A DNA stretch of 64,000 bases, taken from JAJRZX01 sp964407495 (GTDB taxonomy: Bacteria; Desulfobacterota; GWC2-55-46; JADFVP01). Positions 23,418-33,397 of this stretch are shown piece by piece (position 1 is the first letter of the stretch; every line of letters starts with the position of its first letter). The notes beneath the pieces were generated by a model, which was not told where the DNA came from, did no database searches, and was given only the letters and a program-made list of their open reading frames with translations. Location: the NCBI GenBank assembly GCA_964407495.1, contig CAYOVP010000001.1, positions 51,215 to 115,214 of the forward strand, written 5' to 3'. Made by a program: the position numbers and the translations under genes.

Positions 23418-25229
23418 ATGGGCAATGGATACTCCGTAGACCCTGAGAAGGTGGATCCCGAACATGCCGTGGAGATAGCGCCACGCATCTGGTGGGTGGG
23501 TCAGGAACTCCAGGACGACGAGTTCCAGTGCCACGTATATCTCATCGAGCATGGTGACCAGTCCGTTCTCATAGACCCTGGCTCGGTTCTCACCTTCAAG
23601 GATACGCTACGTAAGGTAGAGGAGATAATCCCCTTCTCCAGTATACGCTACTTCATCTGTCACCACCAGGACCCTGATATCACCGGTGCCCTTGGCCTCA
23701 TAGAAGACCTCGTGACACGTGATGACGCCTGCATCATTACTCACTGGCGGGCGAACGTCCTCCTAAAGCATTACGACCTCCGCCTCCCTATCTGGCTCAT
23801 TGACGCACATGACTGGTGCCTCGACCTCGGAGGCCGTGAACTCAAGTTCATCTTCACCCCCTATCTTCACTTCCCAGGCGCCTTCTGCACCCTCGACAAG
23901 AAGAGCGGAATCCTATTCTCCAGCGACCTCTTCGGCGGTTTTGGCGGGGAGTTCTCCCTCTTCGCAAGGGATGTGGAGACCTGTTTTGACCCCATCAAGA
24001 CCTTTCACGAACATTACATGCCTGGAAAGGACATCCTCAGGCATTCGCTCCAGATCCTCGAGAAAGAACCCATACGCATGATAGCACCGCAACATGGCTC
24101 CATCATACCAGGCCCCCTCGTGAGGCCCATTATCGAGCGCCTGAAAGGACTGGAGTGCGGTCTATACCTCATGGCAAGGTCTGACACAGACTTACAACGC
24201 CTCATCCACCTGAACCACATACTCAAGAGGTTCATGAAGTCCATGGTCCTGTACCGGGACTTCGGGGACATGGCCAGAAACCTCATCTCTCTGGCAAGAG
24301 AGGTCCTCCCTGTGGAGGATATAGAGTTCTTCGTCCAGGGAGATGAAGATGAGGGTGTCATGCATTTTCATGCCAGGAACCGCTACCACGGAGAGCCCGT
24401 GGACCCACCCTCTTTTTTCAGTGACCTCGATGGCCGCGTGCTTGGAGGCCAAGGCCAGGAAAAGACCGGGCAGGCAAGGGACTATGAGTGGTTGAGGGTG
24501 GAGCGTGATGGAGAGGAGAAACTGGCGCTGCTGCTGCCGCTGCGCACAAAGAGGCCGGGTATCACGAAGGCGGCCTCGCTCCTCATATTATCGCGCCCAA
24601 CGGAGATAAGCGACGAACTGGGCGAGATACTCGACCAGATGCTCATTCCCCTCTCCGTGGCCATAGAGCGTGAGAATATCCTGCGCATACTGGAACACGA
24701 ACGTAACGCAATATACAGCCGCTCCATCAGGGATGCGCTCACGGGGCTCTACAACAGGCAGTATATGGACGAGGCCGTAAACCGCCTCATACACAGCCAC
24801 AACAGAGACTATACAGACGGACTTGGGGCCATCATCGTGGATATCGACAACTTCAAGGAGATAAACGACGCCTATGGCCACGACAAGGGCGACACGGTCT
24901 TGAAGGCCGTGGCAGGGGCGCTTCGCGGAAGGCTAAGGAAAGTTGACATTCCCGTCCGTTACGGTGGAGACGAATTCTGCCTCTTCGTACTCTCACGCAC
25001 GCTGAACGACGCAGTGGTAGTGGCCGAGCGTGTGCGGGAGGCCGTCAGCGCCCTTGACTTCCAGGTCGGCGAGGCCTCTTTCAGGGTTACGATAAGCGTT
25101 GGAGTCGCCCTCCACCACCAGAACGAGTCACTCGAGGACCTCATCAAGCGCGCGGACATGGCCCTCTATGAGGCCAAGACAGCGGGGCGCAACTGTGTGA
25201 AGAGATCGCTCCGGGGAGGTAGTTCCTGA
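23418..25229 (+). CDS. Diiron (ODP/FprA-like) metallo-beta-lactamase-fold GGDEF diguanylate cyclase
   Basis: A 603-residue cytoplasmic sensor. Residues of about 15-250 form a metallo-beta-lactamase fold like the diiron domain of flavodiiron proteins: H83-x-D85-x-D87, H151, D170 and H226 give a complete metal ligand set. Residues 260-425 look GAF-like. The C-terminus is a GGDEF domain with an intact RYGGDEF near 514-520 and an inhibitory RKVD placed five residues upstream, so it should make c-di-GMP with product inhibition. Such ODP domains bind oxygen or NO in known sensors; the same is inferred here. It lacks the flavodoxin part of FprA. The ATG follows AGAGG by seven bases. Confidence 0.9.
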   Translation: MGNGYSVDPEKVDPEHAVEIAPRIWWVGQELQDDEFQCHVYLIEHGDQSVLIDPGSVLTFKDTLRKVEEIIPFSSIRYFICHHQDPDITGALGLIEDLVTRDDACIITHWRANVLLKHYDLRLPIWLIDAHDWCLDLGGRELKFIFTPYLHFPGAFCTLDKKSGILFSSDLFGGFGGEFSLFARDVETCFDPIKTFHEHYMPGKDILRHSLQILEKEPIRMIAPQHGSIIPGPLVRPIIERLKGLECGLYLMARSDTDLQRLIHLNHILKRFMKSMVLYRDFGDMARNLISLAREVLPVEDIEFFVQGDEDEGVMHFHARNRYHGEPVDPPSFFSDLDGRVLGGQGQEKTGQARDYEWLRVERDGEEKLALLLPLRTKRPGITKAASLLILSRPTEISDELGEILDQMLIPLSVAIERENILRILEHERNAIYSRSIRDALTGLYNRQYMDEAVNRLIHSHNRDYTDGLGAIIVDIDNFKEINDAYGHDKGDTVLKAVAGALRGRLRKVDIPVRYGGDEFCLFVLSRTLNDAVVVAERVREAVSALDFQVGEASFRVTISVGVALHHQNESLEDLIKRADMALYEAKTAGRNCVKRSLRGGSS

Positions 25230-25429
25230 GAGGCGCTGCCTTGACTGTGGGTTGGTCTATTGCAGACCTCGCTGTTTCTTGCCGCGGCCTCATCACTACC
25301 TGCCCATGCTATTAAAAAGACAACCGTCCGAGAGCCAATCCCTGATAACACCCTTCTTTTCATGCGAAAGGTCCACCCCTGCCACCTTGCTCCAGGAGGG
25401 GCGGTGGATAATACGAGGAGGTCTTGCTC

Positions 25430-25900
25430 ATGCTTAGATCCATAAAGGCGTTCTTTGATAAGAGAATAGCACCCGCCGAGGCCGTAACAGCCCGCAGGGC
25501 CACGGAAGAGGCCCTGCGCATGGCAACAGCCGCACTCCTCCTGGAAGCAGTAAAGGCTGACGCAGAGATAGCCGATGAGGAACTGGTGACAGTGAGAAGG
25601 GGGCTTGAGAAAAAATTCGGGCTCCCTGAAAAAGACATCAGCAAGATCATGGACCTTGCCGGAAGAGAACTGGACCAAGCCACTTCACTCTATGGGTTTA
25701 CACGCCTCGTGGACAAGGGCTTTGGTTATGAGGACAAGAAGGAGATCATAGAACTCCTCTGGGAGGTAGTGTACGCAGACGGGATACTCGATAAACACGA
25801 GGAATACCTCGTGAGAAGAATAGCAGACCTCGTACAGGTCTCGCATAGAGACTTCATCGAGGCCAAACTCCGTGTCAAGAATAGGATTGCCAAGGAATAA
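25430..25900 (+). CDS. TerB-like protein
   Basis: A 156-residue helical protein of the TerB (tellurite-resistance B) type. Paired segments LLLEAVKADAEIADEELVTVRRGLEKKFGL and LLWEVVYADGILDKHEEYLVRRIADLV carry the acidic ADxEI/ADGxLDxHE motifs that bind divalent metal in the family. No signal peptide. The ATG at 25430 has GAGGAGG eight bases upstream. No other ter genes are nearby, so tellurite resistance is not implied; it is probably a general membrane-stress or scaffold protein. Confidence 0.8.
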   Translation: MLRSIKAFFDKRIAPAEAVTARRATEEALRMATAALLLEAVKADAEIADEELVTVRRGLEKKFGLPEKDISKIMDLAGRELDQATSLYGFTRLVDKGFGYEDKKEIIELLWEVVYADGILDKHEEYLVRRIADLVQVSHRDFIEAKLRVKNRIAKE

Positions 25901-25966
25901 GATAAAAAAAGAGCGACCCTACAGCGGGGGAGAGAATACACAGGGGTTGCTCGGAACAGGAAGGGA

Positions 25967-27421
<1,455 letters not shown>

Positions 27422-27498
27422 GAAGAAACCAGCCAGCAGGAGACGGTCTCTGCCCCTGGCCGATGCCTTCAGTGCCTGGGCCCTTGTCCTTGGGGGGA

Positions 27499-27942
27499 CT
27501 ACTGGTACATCCATGCCCAGAGTACTACCCTTGCATCCCTGGGCCTCTCTCCTTTCCCGAGGTGCTCGGTTATGATGAGTTTGTTCCACCCCAGGTCGAA
27601 CTCTGTTGTCCAGTACGTGTAGTGGCCGGCCCCGCTTGGGTTTGTAATGAAGGTGTTCTTGCCTTCAAGGCCAGCAGGCCTTATCTTACCCGTCTCCCTG
27701 TCGAGTATCCAGACGTCGTAAGGGGTATCTGGCTTCAGCGAGTATACGTTGACGTGCAGGAGCCTGTCTGTGAAGATAAAACCCGCGTGCTCAAAGGATA
27801 TGTAGCCATGGGCCTTTTCAGTGGGCACGGCCTTGTTTAGGTATATCTCCCTGTAATCGGCCAGCGCCTTTCCAGCGGTACAGGCCATGACGATCAGTAG
27901 GCCGAGAATAACGAGGCCTGTAGAAGTCTTCTTTACTGTCAT
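27499..27942 (-). CDS. Secreted protein of unknown function
   Basis: A 147-residue exported protein: signal sequence VILGLLIVMACTAGKALA cleaved before about residue 29, then a beta-rich domain with repeated aromatic strands (HGYISFEHAGFIFTDRLLHVNVYSLKPDTPYDVWILDRETG, HYTYWTTEFDLGWNKLIITEH). The phrase NVYSLKPDTPYDVWILDRETG resembles anti-sigma/immunoglobulin-like sheets of periplasmic proteins, but I recognise no family. The ribosome site AGGAGGG lies just before the ATG. It converges with the malic enzyme gene. Confidence 0.65.
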   Translation of the reverse strand: MTVKKTSTGLVILGLLIVMACTAGKALADYREIYLNKAVPTEKAHGYISFEHAGFIFTDRLLHVNVYSLKPDTPYDVWILDRETGKIRPAGLEGKNTFITNPSGAGHYTYWTTEFDLGWNKLIITEHLGKGERPRDARVVLWAWMYQ

Positions 27943-28064
27943 TGCGCCCTCCTGTTGAAAAAGGCCATCCTGGTGCTATAGTTTAGGGAGTAGAGGCGGT
28001 CTTTTTATCCAGACGGTGCGCACTCATTTTATTGCGCCAGTTACTTGAAGAGCGAGGTGGCACG

Positions 28065-28964
28065 ATGCGAATCGGTTTCATAGGTCTTGGGAAGATGGGG
28101 CACAACATGGTAAGGAGGCTCCTTCGAGATGGTGAGCACGAGGTCCTGGCCTATGACAGGTCTGCCAGCGCAAGGGCCGAGGCCGCAAAGTACGGAGCAG
28201 AAAAGGCAAGGTCCCTAAAAGACCTTGCGGCCAGGCTCGATGGCCCCCGCACCATCTGGCTCATGATACCCGCTGGCCCTCCAGTTGACGAGGTCCTTGA
28301 AAGACTTCTTCCCCTGCTCAGTGCCGGTGATTGTATTATAGACGGTGGCAACTCCAATTACAAGGACTCGGTCCGCCGTACCATGGACCTACGGGCCTCG
28401 GGCATAGACTTTCTTGACGTGGGAACGAGCGGTGGAATCTGGGGTCTTACCGAGGGGTACTGCCTCATGGTGGGAGGAAGGGCCTCGGTGTACCGCCGCC
28501 ATGAGCCCCTATTTCGCACCCTTGCTCCTGAGGGAGGCTACGGGTACATGGGGGCCTCCGGGGCAGGCCATTACGTGAAGATGATCCATAACGGCATAGA
28601 GTACGGTATGATGCAGGCCTATGCAGAGGGCTTTTCGCTCCTTGAGTCTTCGGAGTACAGACTCGATCTCGAAAAGATAGCAGGCGTCTGGAACCATGGC
28701 AGCGTGGTAAGGTCGTGGCTTCTTGAACTTGCCGAGAGGGCCTTCAAGGAAGACGGCGTCCTTGCCGATATAAAACCCTATGTGGCCGACTCGGGCGAAG
28801 GAAGGTGGACGGTGCTCGACGGACTGGAGAAGGACATCTCCATACCGGTGATTACGCTCTCGCTCCTGTACAGGCTCCGTTCCCGCGAGGATAACCCCTT
28901 TGCCGCGCGTCTGCTCGCGGCCCTTCGTAACCAGTTCGGGGGACACGCGGTGAAGAAGGAGTAG
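28065..28964 (+). CDS. gnd: 6-phosphogluconate dehydrogenase, short form
   Basis: A 299-residue decarboxylating dehydrogenase making ribulose 5-phosphate. It has an N-terminal Rossmann motif (IGFIGLGKMGHNMVRRLL), substrate motifs IIDGGNSNYKDS and DVGTSGGIWGLTEGYCLMVGG, the catalytic MGASGAGHYVKMIHNGIEYGMMQAYAEGF and a C-terminal SGEGRWT. The 300-residue form (YqeC-like) is often NAD-linked, unlike the 470-residue NADP form. The ATG at 28065 follows GAGGTGG by four bases; a TTG at 28032 is less likely. First gene of an oxidative pentose-phosphate set with zwf and pgl. Confidence 0.93.
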   Translation: MRIGFIGLGKMGHNMVRRLLRDGEHEVLAYDRSASARAEAAKYGAEKARSLKDLAARLDGPRTIWLMIPAGPPVDEVLERLLPLLSAGDCIIDGGNSNYKDSVRRTMDLRASGIDFLDVGTSGGIWGLTEGYCLMVGGRASVYRRHEPLFRTLAPEGGYGYMGASGAGHYVKMIHNGIEYGMMQAYAEGFSLLESSEYRLDLEKIAGVWNHGSVVRSWLLELAERAFKEDGVLADIKPYVADSGEGRWTVLDGLEKDISIPVITLSLLYRLRSREDNPFAARLLAALRNQFGGHAVKKE

Positions 28965-29040
28965 AGAAGAGAGGACAATCTGACCGGCGGGGCGCAAGAG
29001 ACTTCTTCAGAAAAAGAAAGGGCGTCCCATACTGGTCTTC

Positions 29041-29087
29041 TCTGCCCTCCTCTCTTTTTTCAGGATAAAGGGGGATCAGAGGGCAGA
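29041..29087. repeat. Long-range inverted repeat upstream of zwf
   Basis: TCTGCCCTC (29041-29049) and GAGGGCAGA (29079-29087) enclose a pyrimidine-rich loop 20 bp before the zwf start. It may be an RNA hairpin that affects zwf translation or gnd mRNA 3' stability. Confidence 0.45.
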
Positions 29088-29107
29088 AAATTCATGCGGA
29101 GGCAGTC

Positions 29108-30613
29108 ATGGCAGATACCATACCATCTCCTACGACGATGGTGATATTCGGCGGGACAGGAGACCTTACGAGGCGGAAACTCCTGCCAGCGCTTTACAGG
29201 CTCAAGGCCCTGGGTCTCCTGCCCTTGCGGTTCAACATAGTCGGCCTGTCCATGCGGGGGTTCGATGACAAGGCCTATCGAGATTTTGCCGAGGAGGCGG
29301 TCAGGGAGTTCTCGGCAGAGGAGCCCGATGAGGCAGTTCTTGCTTCGCTCCTCGAGAATATCCGTTTCATTTCCTCTTCTTTCGACGATGGGGGCGGTTA
29401 TGCCAAACTCGCGGCAGTACTCGATGAACTGGATAGAGGCCTCATGCCGCAGGCCTCGAGGATCTTCTACCTTGCGACACCGCCGAGCGCCTTTGGGGTA
29501 ATTATAGAGAGGCTCGATGCCGCAGGACTTTCCCGCGGCCATGGCAGGGGCACGGAGCCGCCGAAGATTATTGTGGAAAAGCCCTTTGGGCGCGATCTTG
29601 CGAGCGCCCGCGAACTCAACGACCTCATTACCCGTTACTTCGACGAGGACCAGGTCTACAGGATAGACCATTACCTCGGCAAGGAGACGGTTCAGAACAT
29701 CCTCTTTTTCAGGTTTGCCAATGGAATATATGAGCCCATCTGGAACAGGCGCTACATAGACCATGTGCAGATTACGGCGGCAGAGACAGGTGGTGTGGGA
29801 AAGCGGGGCAAGTACTTCGAGGAGGCCGGCACGCTTCGCGACATGGTGCAGAACCACCTCATGCAGTTACTGAGCCTCGTTGCCATGGAGCCGCCGGCCT
29901 CCATGACCTCGGGAAAGATACGACGCGAGAAGATAGAACTCGTGAACGCCATACGGCCCATAGAGGGCGAGGAGGTCTTCTCGCAGACGGTTCGCGGCCA
30001 GTACGGCCCGGGCAGAGTGGACGGGAAGGATGTGGCTGGCTACAGGGAAGAAGAGGGTATCCCCCATGACTCCACTACCGAGACCTTCGTGGCGATGAAA
30101 CTCTTTGTAGACAACTGGCGTTGGGCCGATGTGCCCTTTTATCTGCGAACGGGCAAGCGCCTGAAGCGTGATGTCACGGAGATAGCCGTACACTTCAAGC
30201 GAGTGCCCATATGTCTCTTTACGCAGTCTCTCACAGGTTGTCCGGCCAACAACACCCTGATCCTCAAGATACAGCCTGATGAGGGCATTGCCTTTCAGTT
30301 CAATGTGAAGCGTCCCGGTTCAGTGCGGCACATGGAGCAGGTGACCATGGATTTTTCCTACAAGGAGACCTTCAAGGCCGATCTGCCCCTTGCCTACGAG
30401 AGACTCCTCCTCGACTGCATGCTCTCTGACTCCACGCTCTTCCCGCACAGGGCGGGCATAGAGGCCTCCTGGGGCCTTATCACCCCCATACTCGAGGCAT
30501 GGGAAGAGGGCCCGGCGCCTGATTTTCCAAACTATGCCCCAGGTTCATGGGGCCCTGCGGCGGCGGACGAACTCCTCTCGCGGGAGAGGCGCTTCTGGAG
30601 GGACTGCCGGTGA
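29108..30613 (+). CDS. zwf: Glucose-6-phosphate 1-dehydrogenase
   Basis: A 501-residue enzyme that oxidises glucose 6-phosphate to 6-phosphogluconolactone with NADP. Signatures: the nucleotide-binding VIFGGTGDLTRRKLLPALY, the EKPFGRDL segment and the active-site RIDHYLGKETVQN (His base). Length is normal. The ATG is preceded by GCGGAGG. The end overlaps the following gene by four bases in a GTGA arrangement. Confidence 0.97.
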   Translation: MADTIPSPTTMVIFGGTGDLTRRKLLPALYRLKALGLLPLRFNIVGLSMRGFDDKAYRDFAEEAVREFSAEEPDEAVLASLLENIRFISSSFDDGGGYAKLAAVLDELDRGLMPQASRIFYLATPPSAFGVIIERLDAAGLSRGHGRGTEPPKIIVEKPFGRDLASARELNDLITRYFDEDQVYRIDHYLGKETVQNILFFRFANGIYEPIWNRRYIDHVQITAAETGGVGKRGKYFEEAGTLRDMVQNHLMQLLSLVAMEPPASMTSGKIRREKIELVNAIRPIEGEEVFSQTVRGQYGPGRVDGKDVAGYREEEGIPHDSTTETFVAMKLFVDNWRWADVPFYLRTGKRLKRDVTEIAVHFKRVPICLFTQSLTGCPANNTLILKIQPDEGIAFQFNVKRPGSVRHMEQVTMDFSYKETFKADLPLAYERLLLDCMLSDSTLFPHRAGIEASWGLITPILEAWEEGPAPDFPNYAPGSWGPAAADELLSRERRFWRDCR

Positions 30614-31386
30614 AGGGTGAGGGTAAGGAGGGCATGGCTGGCAGAAGGCCGGAGATAATAGTCTCCACCACAGATGCCGAGTTCTACAGCCGCGCCGCCA
30701 AGGCCTTCATCGAGATTGCCGTGGAGAGCATTACCAGGAGGGGCCGTCTTGATGTGGCTCTCTCCGGCGGTGGCACGCCCCTGCCGCTATACAGCCTTCT
30801 TGCTTCAGGGCAATTCTGCAGGAAGGTCCGGTGGGAGAGGGTGCGGTTCTTCTGGTCTGACGAGAGGTGCGTGCCCCCAGATGACGAGGCGAGCAACTAC
30901 CGCGGCGCCGCGCTCAACCTCCTTGAGAAGGTCGTGGCAGAGGAGGACAAGGTCTTCAGGATAGAGGGGGAACTGGGCGAGGGTGCGGCTCGTGCCTATG
31001 AGTTGACCCTGCAGAGGGCCTTTGGTCTCGGGCCAAGCGAGGTACCTGTATTCGACCTCATGATCCTTGGCATGGGAGAAGACGGACATACGGCCTCCAT
31101 CTTTCCGGGCTCCGAGGCGGCTAAGGAAAGGGAAAGGCTTGCCGTTGCCGTACGTGCCGAAAAGCCTCCGCCCCTCAGGGTCACCCTTACGCCTCCTGTA
31201 ATCGAGGCGGCGCGCGAGGTGGTCTTGCTCGTGCGGGGCGCGGGAAAGGCAGTGGCGCTAAAGGCCGGGCTCGACGGCCCCCTAGACCCGGTGGCTACGC
31301 CGGTGGCTATTGTCCGTCAGGCGCGCGGCAGGGTGCGCTGGTTCGTGGACAGAGAGGCCGCCTCTCTCCTTGAGTGCATACGGTGA
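30610..31386 (+). CDS. pgl: 6-phosphogluconolactonase
   Basis: A 258-residue DevB/Pgl-type lactonase of the NagB fold: DVALSGGGTPLPLYSLLA, RFFWSDERCVPPDDEASNYR and ILGMGEDGHTASIFPGS are diagnostic. It hydrolyses the lactone made by Zwf. The GTG at 30610 overlaps the zwf stop and has GGAGG eight bases upstream; an ATG at 30634, after a very close AAGGAGG, would shorten it by eight residues and is also possible. The order gnd-zwf-pgl gives the complete oxidative branch. Confidence 0.92.
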   Translation: MKGEGKEGMAGRRPEIIVSTTDAEFYSRAAKAFIEIAVESITRRGRLDVALSGGGTPLPLYSLLASGQFCRKVRWERVRFFWSDERCVPPDDEASNYRGAALNLLEKVVAEEDKVFRIEGELGEGAARAYELTLQRAFGLGPSEVPVFDLMILGMGEDGHTASIFPGSEAAKERERLAVAVRAEKPPPLRVTLTPPVIEAAREVVLLVRGAGKAVALKAGLDGPLDPVATPVAIVRQARGRVRWFVDREAASLLECIR

Positions 31387-31667
31387 GGGGCCTGTTGAAC
31401 GCCTGGATCGGGTACAACCCTTCTGGTATAGGGGGCAGGTGCAGTTGAGTCCTCGAGATACAGGCAGAGGAAGGGGCATCTCAGGCTCTGTCCCGCGTGC
31501 AAGCCCCTATTGCGGGGAGGGTCACGAGGTCATTCACAACAACCCACCCTTCCTGCGCCGTCCCAGAGTTAATGCTTGTAAAATGGCTCCCCTGATATTA
31601 TCTTATTAGGGAAGTTCAGGAGCGCCGCTGCCCTATACCTTGGTGCCTACCTTAACGTGGAGTCTTC

Positions 31668-32738
31668 ATGGAGCAATACCTCAAGGAAATTGCTGGCCTG
31701 CGGGAGTTCATCATCCCGGCGGCAACCACCATTGCCATAGCCATAGTCCTGCTCATTTTCCGCGGCACTGCCTTCAGGCTCCTTCGAAGGGGCGCCTCGC
31801 GCACGAGGTCGAATATCGACGACGTAATACTCCAGGCCGTCCGCTCTCCCTCCATATACTGGTCCATAGCAATAGCCTTGTACGTGGGCGTGGCCGTCTC
31901 TTCGCTCCCCGCCAGGTACGTAAACTACATTACAAAGGGCATCTACGTCCTCATCATCATCTCCATGACCCTTGTTGCCGCCAACCTCTCTGGAAAGGTC
32001 TTCGAGGGGTACATGAGCAGGAGCAAGGTGCCCCTGCCTACTACGGGCCTTACCTACGCGGTTATAAAGGGCATAATACTCGTAGTAGGTTTTCTCATTG
32101 TTCTCTCTCTCCTCGGCATATCCATCACCCCCCTCCTTACGGCACTCGGCGTAGGAGGCCTTGCCGTGGCCCTGGCCCTCCAGGACTCGCTGGCCAATTT
32201 CTTCGCAGGTCTGCATATACTCCTCGAGAGGAGCGTACGCGTTGGAGACTTCATAAAACTCGAGTCCGGCGAGCAGGGATATGTAAAGGACATCACTTGG
32301 CGTACGACGCGCGTACGCATGCTCGGCAACAACGAGGTCATAATACCGAACAGCAAACTCAGCCAGTCCATTGTGACCAATTATTACCTGCCAGAGAAAT
32401 GGATGAGCCTCCTCATTCCCGTGAGCGTCAGTTACTCGGCAGACCCGGAAGAGGTGGAGCGGGTCCTCACGGAAGAGGCCATGAGAGCGCTCGGCGAGGT
32501 GCCGGGCCTCGTGGGGGCGCCCGAGGCCGACGACCCCTTTGTCCGTTTCATACCTGGTTTCGGTGATAGTTCCCTGGACTTTACGCTCATATGCAAGGTA
32601 CGCGAGTTCGTTGACCAGTATCTCGTTCAGCATGAACTCAGAAAACGCATTTTCAACCGTTTCAAGAAGGAGGGTATAGAAATACCCTATCCACACAGAA
32701 CGGTATATGTGAGGGAGGAGAAAGAATGGAAGAAGTAG
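31668..32738 (+). CDS. Small-conductance mechanosensitive channel, MscS family
   Basis: A 356-residue membrane channel. About four transmembrane helices precede the pore helix (ITPLLTALGVGGLAVALALQDSLANFFAGLHILLERSVRVGDFIKL), the strongest MscS signature. The cytoplasmic beta domain (GYVKDITWRTTRVRMLGNNEVIIPNSKL) and the alpha/beta vestibule follow. It releases solutes on osmotic downshift. It is the first gene of a four-gene operon whose other members make trehalose, a compatible solute, so release and synthesis are encoded together. The stop overlaps the next gene by 13 bases. Confidence 0.93.
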   Translation: MEQYLKEIAGLREFIIPAATTIAIAIVLLIFRGTAFRLLRRGASRTRSNIDDVILQAVRSPSIYWSIAIALYVGVAVSSLPARYVNYITKGIYVLIIISMTLVAANLSGKVFEGYMSRSKVPLPTTGLTYAVIKGIILVVGFLIVLSLLGISITPLLTALGVGGLAVALALQDSLANFFAGLHILLERSVRVGDFIKLESGEQGYVKDITWRTTRVRMLGNNEVIIPNSKLSQSIVTNYYLPEKWMSLLIPVSVSYSADPEEVERVLTEEAMRALGEVPGLVGAPEADDPFVRFIPGFGDSSLDFTLICKVREFVDQYLVQHELRKRIFNRFKKEGIEIPYPHRTVYVREEKEWKK

Positions 32739-33397
32739 GCAGTGACTTCGAGTTCCGCGAATGCATAAACATCACGAAGTCTACTGGACAGAGCGCAAGG
32801 ACGCTTCGCCATCTCCGCGACCTTATCGCCACTGTAAGCGAGGAGTCCATCTTTCATCATACCTATCAGTACTTCCTGAAGGGCCATGGCCTCGAGTATA
32901 CCAACGACTTCGGGCACTGGGCAGGGGAGTTTCTCGAGGAGAGGGCCCTGGCAGAGTACTTATCCAATATAGATATCTTTGCCTTCAAGGACATAGAAGG
33001 CCTTCGCGCCGAGTTGCTAAGGCAGATAGACTCCTATCTCGAGGCCTTTCCCGAGCCCCGCGAGGCCATGCCGGGCGATGAGTTCTACTTCAACGAGACC
33101 GTCACTTTCGTCTTTCCCGTGGGCATGCGCGCGAGAAACCTCGCCGAGTTTCTCATGGCCATAAAGTACGTTGACCCAGGGTGCATATACTATCACTTCT
33201 ACCTCGCCAGGAAACGCCTCGGCATGGGTGCCGATGACTTCTCCGTCTGGATGAGAGACTCGCTCGGGAAAGAAGACCTTGCAGACAAACTCGCTTCCAT
33301 AGACCCTTTCATGCTCAACATAGAGAAGATTAGATATGACATAATCGAGTACGTAGAGGAAGAAGTCCATAAAGACATGGAGATGATGTCCAGATGA
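32726..33397 (+). CDS. DUF5752 protein with two internal repeats
   Basis: A 223-residue soluble protein of the DUF5752 type. Two halves are related: residues 8-108 (FEFRECINITKSTGQSARTLRHL, SIFHHTYQYF, NDFGHWAGEFLEERALAEYLSNIDIF) and 112-222 (FYFNETVTFVFPVGMRARNLAEFL, CIYYHFYLARKRLG, DDFSVWMRDSLGKEDLADKLASIDPF). Conserved His/Tyr and a W in each half hint at a ligand site. The function is unknown; the family is known beside trehalose-synthase-like glycosyltransferases, as here. The start overlaps the channel gene and the end overlaps treT (ATGA). Confidence 0.8.
   Translation: MEEVGSDFEFRECINITKSTGQSARTLRHLRDLIATVSEESIFHHTYQYFLKGHGLEYTNDFGHWAGEFLEERALAEYLSNIDIFAFKDIEGLRAELLRQIDSYLEAFPEPREAMPGDEFYFNETVTFVFPVGMRARNLAEFLMAIKYVDPGCIYYHFYLARKRLGMGADDFSVWMRDSLGKEDLADKLASIDPFMLNIEKIRYDIIEYVEEEVHKDMEMMSR

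Noticed and set aside
25430..25900. Tellurite resistance
   Set aside because: Only a TerB-like domain is present; no TerZACDEF or TehA/B gene is found.
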